DNA of 64,000 bases from Streptomyces cyanogenus (GCF_017526105.1 NZ_CP071839.1:372001-436000); one strand, 5' to 3'; shown: positions 26,185-34,465, counted from the first letter of the stretch. The notes: a model not told the origin generated them from the letters alone. Made by a program: numbers and translations.

Positions 26185-27756
26185 TTGTCCGCGCCACCCG
26201 CTTCGTTGATACCCCGGCCCTGGCTGTTCTGGACCGGTGTCGCCCTCACCTGCGCCGGCGTCCTCGAACACCTGTGGATGTTCATCGACTCCGCGTCCAT
26301 GCACTTCCACATGTCCATGATGGACATGTCACCGGCCTTGATGTGGGCGGCCATGGCCGCCATCGTCGTCGGCGTGATGCTCTCCGGCATCGCCGTCGTA
26401 CAGCCCCGGACAGCCGATCCCGATGCCGGCCCCGCTCCGGCCCACCCCACGGCGGCGAGTCGGCGCCGCCTCATCGCCATCCTGACCTTCGCCCTTCTGG
26501 TGGACCAGATGAAGCCGGCCACCCTGGCGTTCATCTCTCCCGGTCTGCGGGCGGAATACGGCCTCAGCGCCGCCGACGTCTCCTGGCTGCCCACGGTCGC
26601 GCTGACCGGCACCGTGCTCGGATCGCTCGTCTGGGGACGCGCCGCGGACCGCATCGGCCGCCGGGCCACCATCCTCATCGCCTCCCTGCTCTTCCTCGGC
26701 ACCACGGTGTGCGGTGCCATGCCGACCTTCGGCGGCACCCTTGTCATGTGCGCCTTGATGGGCATGGCGGCCGGAGGCATGCTGCCCGTGGTGTACGCCC
26801 TGATGACGGAGAGCCTGCCGCCCGGCCGCCGCGCGGCCATCATGGTCCTCCAGGCAGGACTCACCACCACCGGCGGCTACATGGCCGCCTCAGGACTGGC
26901 CGCCATCCTCATCCCCCTGGCCGGCTGGCGCGTGACCTGGTTCGCCCAGCTCCCCCTGGTCCTCATCCTGATCGCGCTGAACCGCTGGATCCCCGAGTCG
27001 GCCGCGTTCACCGCCCGGCAGGTACGAGCCAAGCAGGTCCCCGCCTCCACACTGTTCAAGCGCCCCCAGACCGCCAAGACGCTGGTGGTCAGCGCCTATG
27101 CACTGGCCTGGGGGCTGGTCTACTGGGGATTCATCACCTTCCTGCCCAGCCAGCTGGAATCCTCCGGCCGGCACGGCATGTCCGCCGCCACCCTGCTGTT
27201 CATCTCCTCGCTGCTCGCCGTGCCCACCTGCGTGGCCGGCGCATGGCTCTACATGCGGTGGTCGGCCAGGGGCACCATGGTCCTCTACGCCGCCCTCACC
27301 GTCGGCGCGCTCCTGACACTGTCAGCCGTCGGCCTGGACGGCAGTCGGCCCGTGCTGCTGGCCACCGTGATGCTGCTGTTCGCCGGCACCGCCGGTGTCA
27401 TCGCGCTCATCGGCCCCTACACGGCCGAGATCTACCCCCTGGCCATCCGGGGCACCGCCGGCGGCTGGGCCGCCGCCATCGGCAAGTCCGGTGGAGCCTT
27501 CGGCCCGCCTCTGATCGCCCTGGTCCTCTCGGCACCGGGAGGCATCCGCACCGCCGCGCTGACCGTGGCGCTCCCCATGGCCCTGGCGGGACTCGCCGTC
27601 GCCCTCCGCGGGAGCAACCCGCAGACCGCCGCCCAGACCCCCGAGGGCGCCACCCCGCTCGACGCCGAGCTCGACGAGCTGGTCAGCAGCGGGGCCGTTG
27701 CCGCTCAGGCCACGGCGGCAACACCCGTAACCGGCGCAGGAGGTGCTGCCACATGA
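26185..27756 (+). CDS. MFS transporter (AAHS/sugar-porter-like) with extra N-terminal Met/His-rich segment
   Basis: A 523-residue major facilitator. Residues 1-75 form an added pair of helices around the loop MHFHMSMMDMS, rich in Met and His. From about residue 95 the standard 12-helix fold begins: FALLVDQMKPATLAFISPGL, WGRAADRIGRRAT (loop 2-3 motif A), the proline-rich RWIPESAAF, and GPYTAEIYPLAIRGTAGGWA (typical of sugar and aromatic-acid porters). The TTG at 26185 has AGGAG six bases upstream; a TTG at 26179 is the alternative. The stop overlaps the next ATG by four bases. Substrate unknown, probably the compound handled by this operon. Confidence 0.87.
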   Translation: MSAPPASLIPRPWLFWTGVALTCAGVLEHLWMFIDSASMHFHMSMMDMSPALMWAAMAAIVVGVMLSGIAVVQPRTADPDAGPAPAHPTAASRRRLIAILTFALLVDQMKPATLAFISPGLRAEYGLSAADVSWLPTVALTGTVLGSLVWGRAADRIGRRATILIASLLFLGTTVCGAMPTFGGTLVMCALMGMAAGGMLPVVYALMTESLPPGRRAAIMVLQAGLTTTGGYMAASGLAAILIPLAGWRVTWFAQLPLVLILIALNRWIPESAAFTARQVRAKQVPASTLFKRPQTAKTLVVSAYALAWGLVYWGFITFLPSQLESSGRHGMSAATLLFISSLLAVPTCVAGAWLYMRWSARGTMVLYAALTVGALLTLSAVGLDGSRPVLLATVMLLFAGTAGVIALIGPYTAEIYPLAIRGTAGGWAAAIGKSGGAFGPPLIALVLSAPGGIRTAALTVALPMALAGLAVALRGSNPQTAAQTPEGATPLDAELDELVSSGAVAAQATAATPVTGAGGAAT

Positions 27757-29372
27757 CCGACGGCGTCAACGGCGTCGCACTGGCCGTCTTCGCCCTGTTC
27801 TTCCTGGCCGTCACGGTCCTGGGCTTCCTCGCCGCATGCTGGCGCAAAGGCGACGAACACACCCTCGACGAATGGGGCCTGGGCGGACGCTCGTTCGGCA
27901 CCTGGATCACCTGGTTCCTGCTCGGCGGCGACGTCTACACCGCCTACACCTTCGTCGCCGTACCGGCGGCGGTCTACGCGGCGGGCGCGGCCGGCTTCTT
28001 CGCCGTGCCCTACACGATCCTCGTCTACCCGCTGGTCTTCACCTTCCTGCCCCGTCTGTGGTCCGTGTGCCACCGCCACGGGTACGTCACCACGGCGGAC
28101 TTCGTCCGTGGCCGCTTCGGCTCGAAGGGTCTGTCCCTCGCCGTGGCCTTCACCGGCATCCTGGCCACGATGCCGTACATCGCCCTCCAGCTGGTCGGCA
28201 TCCAGGCCGTACTGGACGTGATGGGCGTGGGTGGCGGCGAGCACACCAGCTGGTTCATCAAGAACCTGCCACTGCTGATCGCCTTCGGCGTGCTGGCCGC
28301 CTACACCTACTCCTCGGGCCTGCGAGCGCCAGCGATGATCGCCTTCGTGAAGGACACGCTGATCTACGTGGTCATCGTGGTCGCGATCATCTACATCCCG
28401 ATCAAGCTGGGCGGTTTCGACGGCATCTTCGCCCAGGCGGGCGAGAAGTACACCGCAGCCGGTGCCGGCGGTCTGATCCCGCCTGCAGAGAGCCGGTGGA
28501 CATACGCCACCCTGGCGCTCGGCTCCGCGATGGCCATGTTCATGTACCCGCACTCGATCACGGCGACGCTGTCGTCCCGCAGCCGGGAGGTGATCCGCCG
28601 CAGCACGACGGTGATGCCCCTCTACACCCTGCTGCTGGGTCTGCTGGCGCTGCTGGGCTTCATGGCGATCGCGGCCGGGGTGAAGGTCGGCAACGGCCAG
28701 CTGGCCATCCCGCAGCTGTTCGAGGACATGTTCCCGGACTGGTTCGCCGGGGTGGCCTTCGCGGCGATCGGCATCGGCGCCCTGGTCCCGGCGGCGATCA
28801 TGTCCATCGCGGCGGCCAACCTCTTCACCCGCAACATCTACAAGGACTTCATCAAGCCCGACGCGACGGCCCAGCAGGAGACCAAGGTCTCCAAGCTGGT
28901 GTCGCTGCTGGTGAAGGTCGGCGCGCTGCTCTTCGTCCTCACCATGGACAAGACCGTCGCCATCAACTTCCAGCTGCTGGGCGGCATCTGGATCCTGCAG
29001 ACCTTCCCGGCCCTGGTCGGCGGCCTGTTCACCCGCTGGTTCCACCGCTGGGCACTGCTCGCCGGCTGGGCGGCCGGCATGATCTACGGCACGGCCGCCG
29101 CGTACGGCATCGCCTCCCCGACCCAGGCACACTTCGGCGGCTCGTCGAAGGAGATCCCGGGCATCGGCCAGACCGGCTACATCGGCCTCACCGCCTTCGT
29201 ACTCAACGTGGCTGTGACGGTGGTCCTCACCTTCGTCCTCAAAGCGGCCAAGGGCACCGAGGGCATCGACGCCACGTCCCCCGCGGACTACACGGCGGAT
29301 GCGGCAGAGACGGAAGCCCTGCCGGCTCCCGCCGTCCGGCCGGGCACTTCACCTGCGCCCAACCCCAGTTGA
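27753..29372 (+). CDS. Sodium:solute symporter (SSS family)
   Basis: A 539-residue secondary transporter with about 13 membrane segments. The N-terminus shows GGRSFGTWITWFLLGGDVYT and FVRGRFGSKGLSLAVAF, and the middle has the SSS helix GVAFAAIGIGALVPAAIMSI with AAANLFTRNIYKDF, matching monocarboxylate/proline-type symporters such as MctP. A short Ala/Pro-rich cytoplasmic tail follows. The ATG overlaps the MFS stop (ATGA). No DUF3311 partner, common beside MctP, is present. It ends 18 bases from a convergent TetR gene. Sodium-driven uptake of a small acid is the expected role. Confidence 0.92.
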   Translation: MTDGVNGVALAVFALFFLAVTVLGFLAACWRKGDEHTLDEWGLGGRSFGTWITWFLLGGDVYTAYTFVAVPAAVYAAGAAGFFAVPYTILVYPLVFTFLPRLWSVCHRHGYVTTADFVRGRFGSKGLSLAVAFTGILATMPYIALQLVGIQAVLDVMGVGGGEHTSWFIKNLPLLIAFGVLAAYTYSSGLRAPAMIAFVKDTLIYVVIVVAIIYIPIKLGGFDGIFAQAGEKYTAAGAGGLIPPAESRWTYATLALGSAMAMFMYPHSITATLSSRSREVIRRSTTVMPLYTLLLGLLALLGFMAIAAGVKVGNGQLAIPQLFEDMFPDWFAGVAFAAIGIGALVPAAIMSIAAANLFTRNIYKDFIKPDATAQQETKVSKLVSLLVKVGALLFVLTMDKTVAINFQLLGGIWILQTFPALVGGLFTRWFHRWALLAGWAAGMIYGTAAAYGIASPTQAHFGGSSKEIPGIGQTGYIGLTAFVLNVAVTVVLTFVLKAAKGTEGIDATSPADYTADAAETEALPAPAVRPGTSPAPNPS

Positions 29373-29390
29373 GGGCCGATCCACGGATGT

Positions 29391-30005
29391 CTACGCCGCC
29401 GCCCCGATGCCGATCGAGCCCAGGGCGGCGGCCACCGTCCTTCGCAACGCCGCCGCGTCGGCACCGGCACGCGAGCGAAGGTTGACGCCGTAGGCCAGGA
29501 GCGCCAGCAGATCTGCCGAGGCGTCGGGGTCGGCGCCGTGCGCGAGCTGTCCCTGGTGCTCGGCGGTGACGAGTGCCGCGTAGATCGCGTCGCGCAGCTC
29601 ACGGTGGTGCTGGTCCAGGACGGCGCGTACGTCCGGGTCGCTGTTATCGGCCCCAGCGTGGGCGTTGGAGACCATGCAACCCCAACGGGCGTACTCACCC
29701 GAGCAGCGGGCCTCGATCAGGCCGTCGAAGAACTCGGCGACGGCCGGCAGACCCCGCTCGTCCTCCGCCAAGCGCCGGAACATCGGCTGGGACCGCAGCT
29801 CCAGGTAGCGGCGCAGCGCGGACAGATAGAGCTCCTGCTTGCCGCCGAAGGTGGCGTACAGGCTGGAACGGCTGAGCCCGGTCGCGGTCACCACGTCCTG
29901 GATCCCGGTCGAAGCCACGCCCTGCCGCCAGAACAGCCGCACCACGGTCTCCAGGGCGGCATCCGGGTCGAAATGCTTGATGTCCGGCACGTTGCACCCC
30001 GCCAT
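29391..30005 (-). CDS. TetR-family regulator (peroxidase-linked)
   Basis: A 204-residue repressor. The helix-turn-helix region is FDPDAALETVVRLFWRQGVA, then DVVTATGLSRSSLYATFGGK and QELYLSAL (about residues 10-60). The C-terminal domain contains RWGCMVSNAHAGADN, like the AcuR/YxaF subgroup in which an N-terminal or central cysteine senses electrophiles. The ATG at 30005 lies within a dyad that recurs upstream of the thiol peroxidase gene at 30414, so the protein probably controls itself and that gene. It converges with the symporter gene and is not its obvious regulator. Confidence 0.9.
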   Translation of the reverse strand: MAGCNVPDIKHFDPDAALETVVRLFWRQGVASTGIQDVVTATGLSRSSLYATFGGKQELYLSALRRYLELRSQPMFRRLAEDERGLPAVAEFFDGLIEARCSGEYARWGCMVSNAHAGADNSDPDVRAVLDQHHRELRDAIYAALVTAEHQGQLAHGADPDASADLLALLAYGVNLRSRAGADAAALRRTVAAALGSIGIGAAA

Positions 30006-30028
30006 CCTGAAATAAGGATTCCAAGATA
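30003..30028 (-). promoter_or_regulatory. Operator copy 1 at the TetR start
   Basis: On the reverse strand the site reads TATCTTGGAA-N6-TTTCA-G-GATG, with the final ATG being the TetR start codon. It shares 19 of 26 positions, including all outer arm positions but one, with the copy at 30350-30375. The core is an inverted repeat CTTGGAA/TTTCAAG-like. Binding here would block initiation of the TetR gene itself. Confidence 0.7.
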
Positions 30029-30148
30029 CTCCCCGTTCATCACGCCGCAAAGGTGCTCACAGGCACAGAGTGGGACAGGCCGCCCACCTCCGCGAAGGCG
30101 TCCAGGTTCATCCAGGATCCACCCGCTGCCGTTCCGGCCGCCGCGACC

Positions 30149-30304
30149 ATGCCCTCCATGAACCGGATACCAGCCCTCTGGGTCGTCGCCTACGGCTCGC
30201 ACACATCCCGCCTCCGCCGCTTCCTCGCCCGCCGCACCGTGCACCTCGCCGCCTTCATCCGCGCCCTCGCCCTGGCCGACCACCGTCCGTTCACCAGCCT
30301 CTGA
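30149..30304 (+). CDS. Small ORF, 51 residues
   Basis: The frame begins MPSMNRIPALWVVAYGSHTS and ends DHRPFTSL. Nearly every third codon position is G or C, which is stronger coding bias than in other frames of this gap. It is basic with a mildly hydrophobic centre. No ribosome site is obvious and I do not recognise it. It lies between the two TetR operators, so it may be co-regulated or may be the relic of an earlier gene. Confidence 0.35.
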   Translation: MPSMNRIPALWVVAYGSHTSRLRRFLARRTVHLAAFIRALALADHRPFTSL

Positions 30305-30349
30305 CCCATCGACACCTGCGCACGGCTGGCGCGGGGCCCCGTGTACCCC

Positions 30350-30375
30350 TATCTTGGAACAGTCATTTCAAGATG
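30350..30375 (+). promoter_or_regulatory. Operator copy 2 upstream of the thiol peroxidase gene
   Basis: TATCTTGGAA-N6-TTTCA-A-GATG matches the element at the TetR start in the same relative arrangement. The inverted repeat is CTTGGAA-CAGTCA-TTTCAAG with one mismatch. It ends 38 bases before the peroxidase start codon, a standard repressor position. Confidence 0.75.
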
Positions 30376-30413
30376 TGTCCCGCCCCAGCCGTCAACCGGA
30401 AGGAATCAGCGTC

Positions 30414-31064
30414 ATGACAACCCTGAACGCCGAACTGCGCACCTTCTACGAAGCGCGTCAGCAGCAGATCCCCGTCGAGATCCGGGAGATCATGCAACGG
30501 GCCGGCCAGGAACTCGCCGACTCCGGCCAGGCCGACCGCGCTCTGACCGTCGGCGCACAGGCCCCGCGCTTCCTCCTCCCCTCCGCGGACGGGCAGACGC
30601 TGGCCCTGGAGGACCTGCTCGCCGACGGCCCGGTCGTGTTGACCTTCTACCGCGGCGCCTGGTGCCCGTACTGCAACATCGCCCTGCGCTCCCTCCAGCA
30701 GCACCACGAGGCCATCACCGCCCGCGGCGCCCGTCTGGTGGCCGTCTCCCCGCAGATTCCCGACGAGTCCCTCACCCTCGCCGAGAAGCACTCCCTGGCC
30801 TTCGACGTCCTCAGCGACATCGGCTCCGACGTCGCCAAGCAGTACGGCCTCGCCTTCGACCTCCCCGACGACCTCGCCGCCGTCTACGACAGGCTCGGCT
30901 TCGACCTCCAGCGCGTCAACGACGGCCACCCGCGCACGCTCCCGCTGCCCGCGACCTACGTCATCGACCGCGACGGCACGATCCGCTGGGCCTTCGTCGA
31001 CACCGACTACACCACCCGCGCCGAACCGGCCGACATCCTCGCCGCACTCGACGCCCTCGCCTGA
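30414..31064 (+). CDS. AhpC/TSA-family thiol peroxidase (Prx-like2 type)
   Basis: A 216-residue thioredoxin-fold protein expected to reduce peroxides with a thiol donor. The first about 50 residues are a helical extension seen in this subgroup. The core begins VGAQAPRFLLPSADGQ. The active site is FYRGAWCPYCN with a CxxC-like arrangement, then LVAVSPQIPDESLTLAEKH, and ATYVIDRDGTIRW. The ATG at 30414 has GGAAGGAA upstream. The TetR operator pair links it to the regulator at 29391. Confidence 0.92.
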   Translation: MTTLNAELRTFYEARQQQIPVEIREIMQRAGQELADSGQADRALTVGAQAPRFLLPSADGQTLALEDLLADGPVVLTFYRGAWCPYCNIALRSLQQHHEAITARGARLVAVSPQIPDESLTLAEKHSLAFDVLSDIGSDVAKQYGLAFDLPDDLAAVYDRLGFDLQRVNDGHPRTLPLPATYVIDRDGTIRWAFVDTDYTTRAEPADILAALDALA

Positions 31065-31224
31065 GCACGCTCCCTGGTACGCAGGACGCACACCCGAGTG
31101 CCACTTCAGCTGCCGCACCGAGGCACTCCCCCAGTCCGGTGCGTTCGGACGCCCAGCCCCTACACCTTCGGGCGTGTCCGTTGATCAGCCTGGGCCCGTC
31201 GGGCCTTCAGGGCGGCCAGAACGG

Positions 31225-31779
31225 TCAGGCTCGACCCTGGGGGCTCATACGGTGGCGCCGGGTCCGGGCCGCCACGTAGCCGGTCAGGCATCCGAGGACG
31301 ATGCACAGCGGGGAGTACAGCAGCAGGTCCCCGTGCCGGAACTCGGCCGGCGCCCCGCCCAGGCCGAGGCCGGAGACGACCAGGCCCCCCAGCCCACGGA
31401 TCGACATCACGCCGAAGACCGTCCACAACCCGACGCGGACCAGGCGCGAGGCAGCCAGACGGTTCGCCGGCCGGGCGCCGGTGACGACGAGCCAGGAAGC
31501 CACGACCAGCAGCCCGGCGACGGCCAGCGTCAGCGGGCGCGACGGCAACTGCGACTCCTCCACCCCCACCACGGCGGACGCGAACTCGGCCCGCGAGTCC
31601 AGCGGCCAGGAGGAGAACGCCCACACCACATGCAGGGTCCCAGCCACAAGCAGACCCGCACCCGCCACAGCAGCCGCGACCCGTACCCCAAGGCCGGCGC
31701 CTGCCGTTGACGCAGCGCCCGGCCGTCCCGGCCACTCCTCACGTCCCGCCGGTCCGAGCACCCATGCCACCAGCTTCAT
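31225..31779 (-). CDS. DUF3995-family membrane protein
   Basis: A 184-residue protein with four membrane segments: VAAAVAGAGLLVAGTLHVVW, TLAVAGLLVVASWLVV, LVRVGLWTVFGVMSIRGLGG and LYSPLCIVLGCLTGYVAA. The LHVVWAFSSWP start and LYSPLCIxLG end are the DUF3995 features, as in the paralogue at 13154-13660. A GGAGGGGG ribosome site precedes the ATG. It diverges from a TetR gene across a 47-base perfect inverted repeat, which should control both. Function unknown. Confidence 0.8.
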   Translation of the reverse strand: MKLVAWVLGPAGREEWPGRPGAASTAGAGLGVRVAAAVAGAGLLVAGTLHVVWAFSSWPLDSRAEFASAVVGVEESQLPSRPLTLAVAGLLVVASWLVVTGARPANRLAASRLVRVGLWTVFGVMSIRGLGGLVVSGLGLGGAPAEFRHGDLLLYSPLCIVLGCLTGYVAARTRRHRMSPQGRA

Positions 31780-31800
31780 CCCGCCACCCCCTCCGAGACA

Positions 31801-31847
31801 GTTCCGTACACTACTGTACGGATGTTCCGTACAGTAGTGTACGGAAC
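31801..31847. promoter_or_regulatory. Perfect 21-base inverted repeat holding two TetR-type operators
   Basis: Bases 31801-31821 are the exact reverse complement of 31827-31847, with a five-base centre. Each arm contains its own dyad CCGTACA-N4-TGTACGG. The right arm includes TACAGT and the left arm, read leftward, TACACT; both are good -10 hexamers. The repeat ends at the base before the TetR ATG, so the TetR transcript has almost no leader. Confidence 0.85.
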
Positions 31848-32438
31848 ATGGGAAAGGGCAAAGTCAGCAGGGACGACTGGACGATGGCCGCATTGCGGGC
31901 GCTGGCCCGCGGCGGGGTCGCCGCGGTGGCGGTGGACCGGCTGGCACGCGAGCTGGGCGTCACGCGCGGCAGCTTCTACTGGCACTTCGCCGACCGCGAG
32001 GCCCTGCTGGTGGCAGCCCTGGAGACCTGGGAACTACGCGCGACCACCGAGGTGGTGGCGGCCGTCCGAGCCCTGGACGACGCCTGGGCCCGGGCCCGCG
32101 CCCTGTTCGCGGAGGCCCTGGGCAGCGAGGAGATCGCCGGTCTCGAGCCCGCCCTCGCCGCGCAGACCAGCCACCCGGCCATCGCCGAGGTGGTCGCCCG
32201 GGTCACCGAGGCCCGACTGGCCTTCCTGACCGAGATCTTCACCGACCTGGGCTTCGGCGCGCAGGACGCCCGTCACCGAGCACTCGCCTCCTACGCCGCC
32301 TACCTCGGCTGGCTCGAACTGCGCCGTACCGCGGCCACCCTCGCACCCGAGACTCAACTCCACGAACCCGGTTCCTCGGCCGCGCTCGACCACCTGGTCG
32401 CCATGATCCTCACGCCGGCCGAGCGCGGACCAGGCTGA
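31848..32438 (+). CDS. TetR-family regulator controlling the adjacent DUF3995 gene
   Basis: A 196-residue regulator. The helix-turn-helix reads DDWTMAALRALARGGVAAVA, then DRLARELGVTRGSFYWHFAD and REALLVAAL at residues 9-58. The C-terminal half is a typical all-helical ligand domain (LTEIFTDLGFGAQDARHRAL). The ATG directly abuts the inverted repeat, with no room for a ribosome site, indicating leaderless or near-leaderless translation and tight self-repression. It diverges from the membrane protein at 31225. Confidence 0.92.
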   Translation: MGKGKVSRDDWTMAALRALARGGVAAVAVDRLARELGVTRGSFYWHFADREALLVAALETWELRATTEVVAAVRALDDAWARARALFAEALGSEEIAGLEPALAAQTSHPAIAEVVARVTEARLAFLTEIFTDLGFGAQDARHRALASYAAYLGWLELRRTAATLAPETQLHEPGSSAALDHLVAMILTPAERGPG

Positions 32439-32594
32439 CTCGTCGTCCCCCTCACGGTCGCAGAGGTACCGCCGCGCTCAGAGCCGGACCATGACTCGGC
32501 GCGAACTGCGGACAGAGCCGGTTCGTCGTACGTCTGCTGTATTGCGGTGCGGTCCGGCTCCAAGCACGCGGAAGGCGATGGGTGTTCCTCGGAC

Positions 32595-33833
32595 TCAGCC
32601 GATGCCGAACCGGACGTACCGCGGTTCGACGAAACGCCGGTCGCCGCCGCCTTGGAGCGTGTAGCCCGAGGCCACCCATTCGGACGCTGCCGGGTGGTAC
32701 TGGTGACAGGTGAGGTAGTCACCCCAGGTTCCGGGGTCCGGCCCCTGCGTGCTCTGACGCGTGAGGACCAGACGCCACTCACCACCGTCGCGGAACCCCA
32801 CGACATGGCTCGGATGCCGCGGACCGCCGCCCATGAACAGGCTCACACCGACGACGCCCTGGGCGTTCGGGCAGGCCGCCGGGAAGGCGAAGGCCGACTG
32901 CTGGTTCCAGATCTCCGGTTCCTCCACCAGTGCCTGCGTGGTGACATCCACGACCGCGCCTTTGACGTACGGCAGGGGCCGGCCGGCGCGTGCCGCCGCG
33001 GTCCACAGGAAGCCGGCACGTGTGCCGCTCACCCAAGCACCGGTGATCCGGGAGTCGACCCGCTTGGACAGCCAGTCCTTGCCGTCGGGCCCCTGCGCCT
33101 GATAAGGGCCGGAACTCCATGGGCTGACCTGTACGTCGAACCAGCCCACGGTGTTGGAGTTGTCCGGCCAGCCGTGCACGCGAAGGTTCGTACCGCTGTT
33201 GTGGCTGGCGAAGAACATGCTCCCGGCCGCTCCCTGAGTGAGCCGCAGAGAACCGTGCTTCGTCGTGGACCACCACTGGTAGCCGATGGATGCTCCGTTC
33301 CGCAGTGCGTCCAGGGGCAACTTGAAGACGACGGCGCGCTGCCAGCGGCCGGCGGCGTTGAATGCGTTGAAGGTGACGTAGAGGTGGTTCATGCTGGTGG
33401 CCGCGTCCGGATAGTCGAACCACATGTCCCGCCACTCGGCGTTGAGGTCGATCGGAGCGAAGTCCCACCAGTGCCAGGCAGTCGGATCACTACCTGGGGA
33501 GACCGCCACTCGGAAGACGTTGTTCCGGACGCCGGGGTGATCGGGATCCTCACGGGTGATGTACTGGAGTATCCAGATCCAGATGTCCCGGCTCGGTTCG
33601 TACATGACGATCTGGTCGCAGCAGAATCCGCCGGCCGCGGTGGGCAGGACCGTGAAGGGATCGACAAGTTCCCATTGCTTGCCCTCCGTCGAGCTGCGGC
33701 TGCCGAACCAGTTGCCCGTGACGAAGATGTTGCTGTTCGAGGCCGCGGCCGTGGGCTCGTCGATGGTGCTCGTCTGGGTGCTTGTCGCGTGGTCGTCCAG
33801 GCCGATGTTCTGGACGATGCGGACAGTTGCCAT
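32595..33833 (-). CDS. Beta-propeller-like protein of unknown function
   Basis: A 412-residue protein without signal peptide or membrane segment. The sequence is rich in aromatic-ended strands: SNIFVTGNWFGSRSSTEGKQ, GFCCDQIVMYEPSRDIWIWI, MNHLYVTFNAFNA, AAGSMFFASHNSGTNLRVHG. This repeating pattern resembles sialidase-like or exo-glycosidase propellers, but no Asp-box is complete and no catalytic set is evident. A CC pair lies near residue 70. The ATG at 33831-33833 is preceded by GGAGG at a suitable distance on the reverse strand. Two small genes lie upstream in the same direction, the nearest 40 bases away. I do not recognise a function. Confidence 0.75.
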   Translation of the reverse strand: MATVRIVQNIGLDDHATSTQTSTIDEPTAAASNSNIFVTGNWFGSRSSTEGKQWELVDPFTVLPTAAGGFCCDQIVMYEPSRDIWIWILQYITREDPDHPGVRNNVFRVAVSPGSDPTAWHWWDFAPIDLNAEWRDMWFDYPDAATSMNHLYVTFNAFNAAGRWQRAVVFKLPLDALRNGASIGYQWWSTTKHGSLRLTQGAAGSMFFASHNSGTNLRVHGWPDNSNTVGWFDVQVSPWSSGPYQAQGPDGKDWLSKRVDSRITGAWVSGTRAGFLWTAAARAGRPLPYVKGAVVDVTTQALVEEPEIWNQQSAFAFPAACPNAQGVVGVSLFMGGGPRHPSHVVGFRDGGEWRLVLTRQSTQGPDPGTWGDYLTCHQYHPAASEWVASGYTLQGGGDRRFVEPRYVRFGIG

Positions 33834-33873
33834 GGCTGCCGTCCTCCCGGGGAGGTCACTGACCGCGGGTGCC

Positions 33874-34155
33874 TCACGGCTCCAGCGGTTCGGGTGTGGT
33901 GCTGGGCTGCTCATCGGACGGCGGCGCGGCTTCCTCCGGTGTGGTCTCGGGGATCTGGTCGGAGGTCGGGCCCATGGGCTTGCGCCGTCGAGCGAGCTTC
34001 TCCTCACGCTCGTCCAGCATCCGCTGCCGCTCATCGGGCTGGACGTCGGTCCGTGGCGCCGCCTTCTCGTCGGACAGCGACTGCGCCGGACCGGCCTGCG
34101 CCAGGGCGGCGTCCTCGGCCTCATAAGTCCGGCCACTGTGCGGTTCGTTCGTCAT
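33874..34155 (-). CDS. Small charged hypothetical protein
   Basis: A 93-residue protein beginning MTNEPHSGRTYEAEDAALAQ. The middle (DERQRMLDEREEKLARRRKP) is a charged amphipathic helix, and the C-terminus is rich in Pro, Glu and Ser. This composition suggests a largely disordered protein. The ATG at 34155 has AAGG nine bases upstream; an in-frame ATG four codons earlier is possible. It precedes the propeller gene by 40 bases and may share its transcript. Confidence 0.55.
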   Translation of the reverse strand: MTNEPHSGRTYEAEDAALAQAGPAQSLSDEKAAPRTDVQPDERQRMLDEREEKLARRRKPMGPTSDQIPETTPEEAAPPSDEQPSTTPEPLEP

Positions 34156-34222
34156 GGGGCCCATCCTTCTCGTGGTCAGGTGTCGGCTCGGGCCGAGCGG
34201 GAGAGCGTCTGCCGAAGTTCCC

Positions 34223-34465
34223 TCACTCGGTTCGTAGTTCTCCGGCCCTACGCCATTCACTGCGCGCGAGCAACGAGAAGACAACCGTGGCACACAGCGT
34301 GACGGCAACGATCGCCCATTCCAGGGCGCCACTCCCCTGGTCGGGCTCGACACCGAAGACGCGCTCGATCCAGTCCCGCCAGACCAGGGTGACGATGAAC
34401 AGGATTCCACTGATCACAGCGGCGACTGTTTCTACCCAAGCCCGTATGCGCGCATTGCGTATCAT
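34223..34465 (-). CDS. Small two-helix membrane protein
   Basis: An 80-residue protein with two hydrophobic helices, VETVAAVISGILFIVTLVW and ALEWAIVAVTLCATVVFSLL, joined by the loop RDWIERVFGVEPDQGSG and ending in a basic cytoplasmic tail. This pattern is common among small actinobacterial membrane proteins without known role. The ATG at 34465 has GAGGG eight bases upstream. It lies 67 bases before the 93-residue gene in the same direction. Confidence 0.65.
   Translation of the reverse strand: MIRNARIRAWVETVAAVISGILFIVTLVWRDWIERVFGVEPDQGSGALEWAIVAVTLCATVVFSLLARSEWRRAGELRTE

Noticed and set aside
24266..26197. A 643-codon open frame on the reverse strand
   Set aside because: Shadow of the phosphatase-membrane fusion; low-complexity His/Gln/Gly/Asp-rich translation and no ribosome site.
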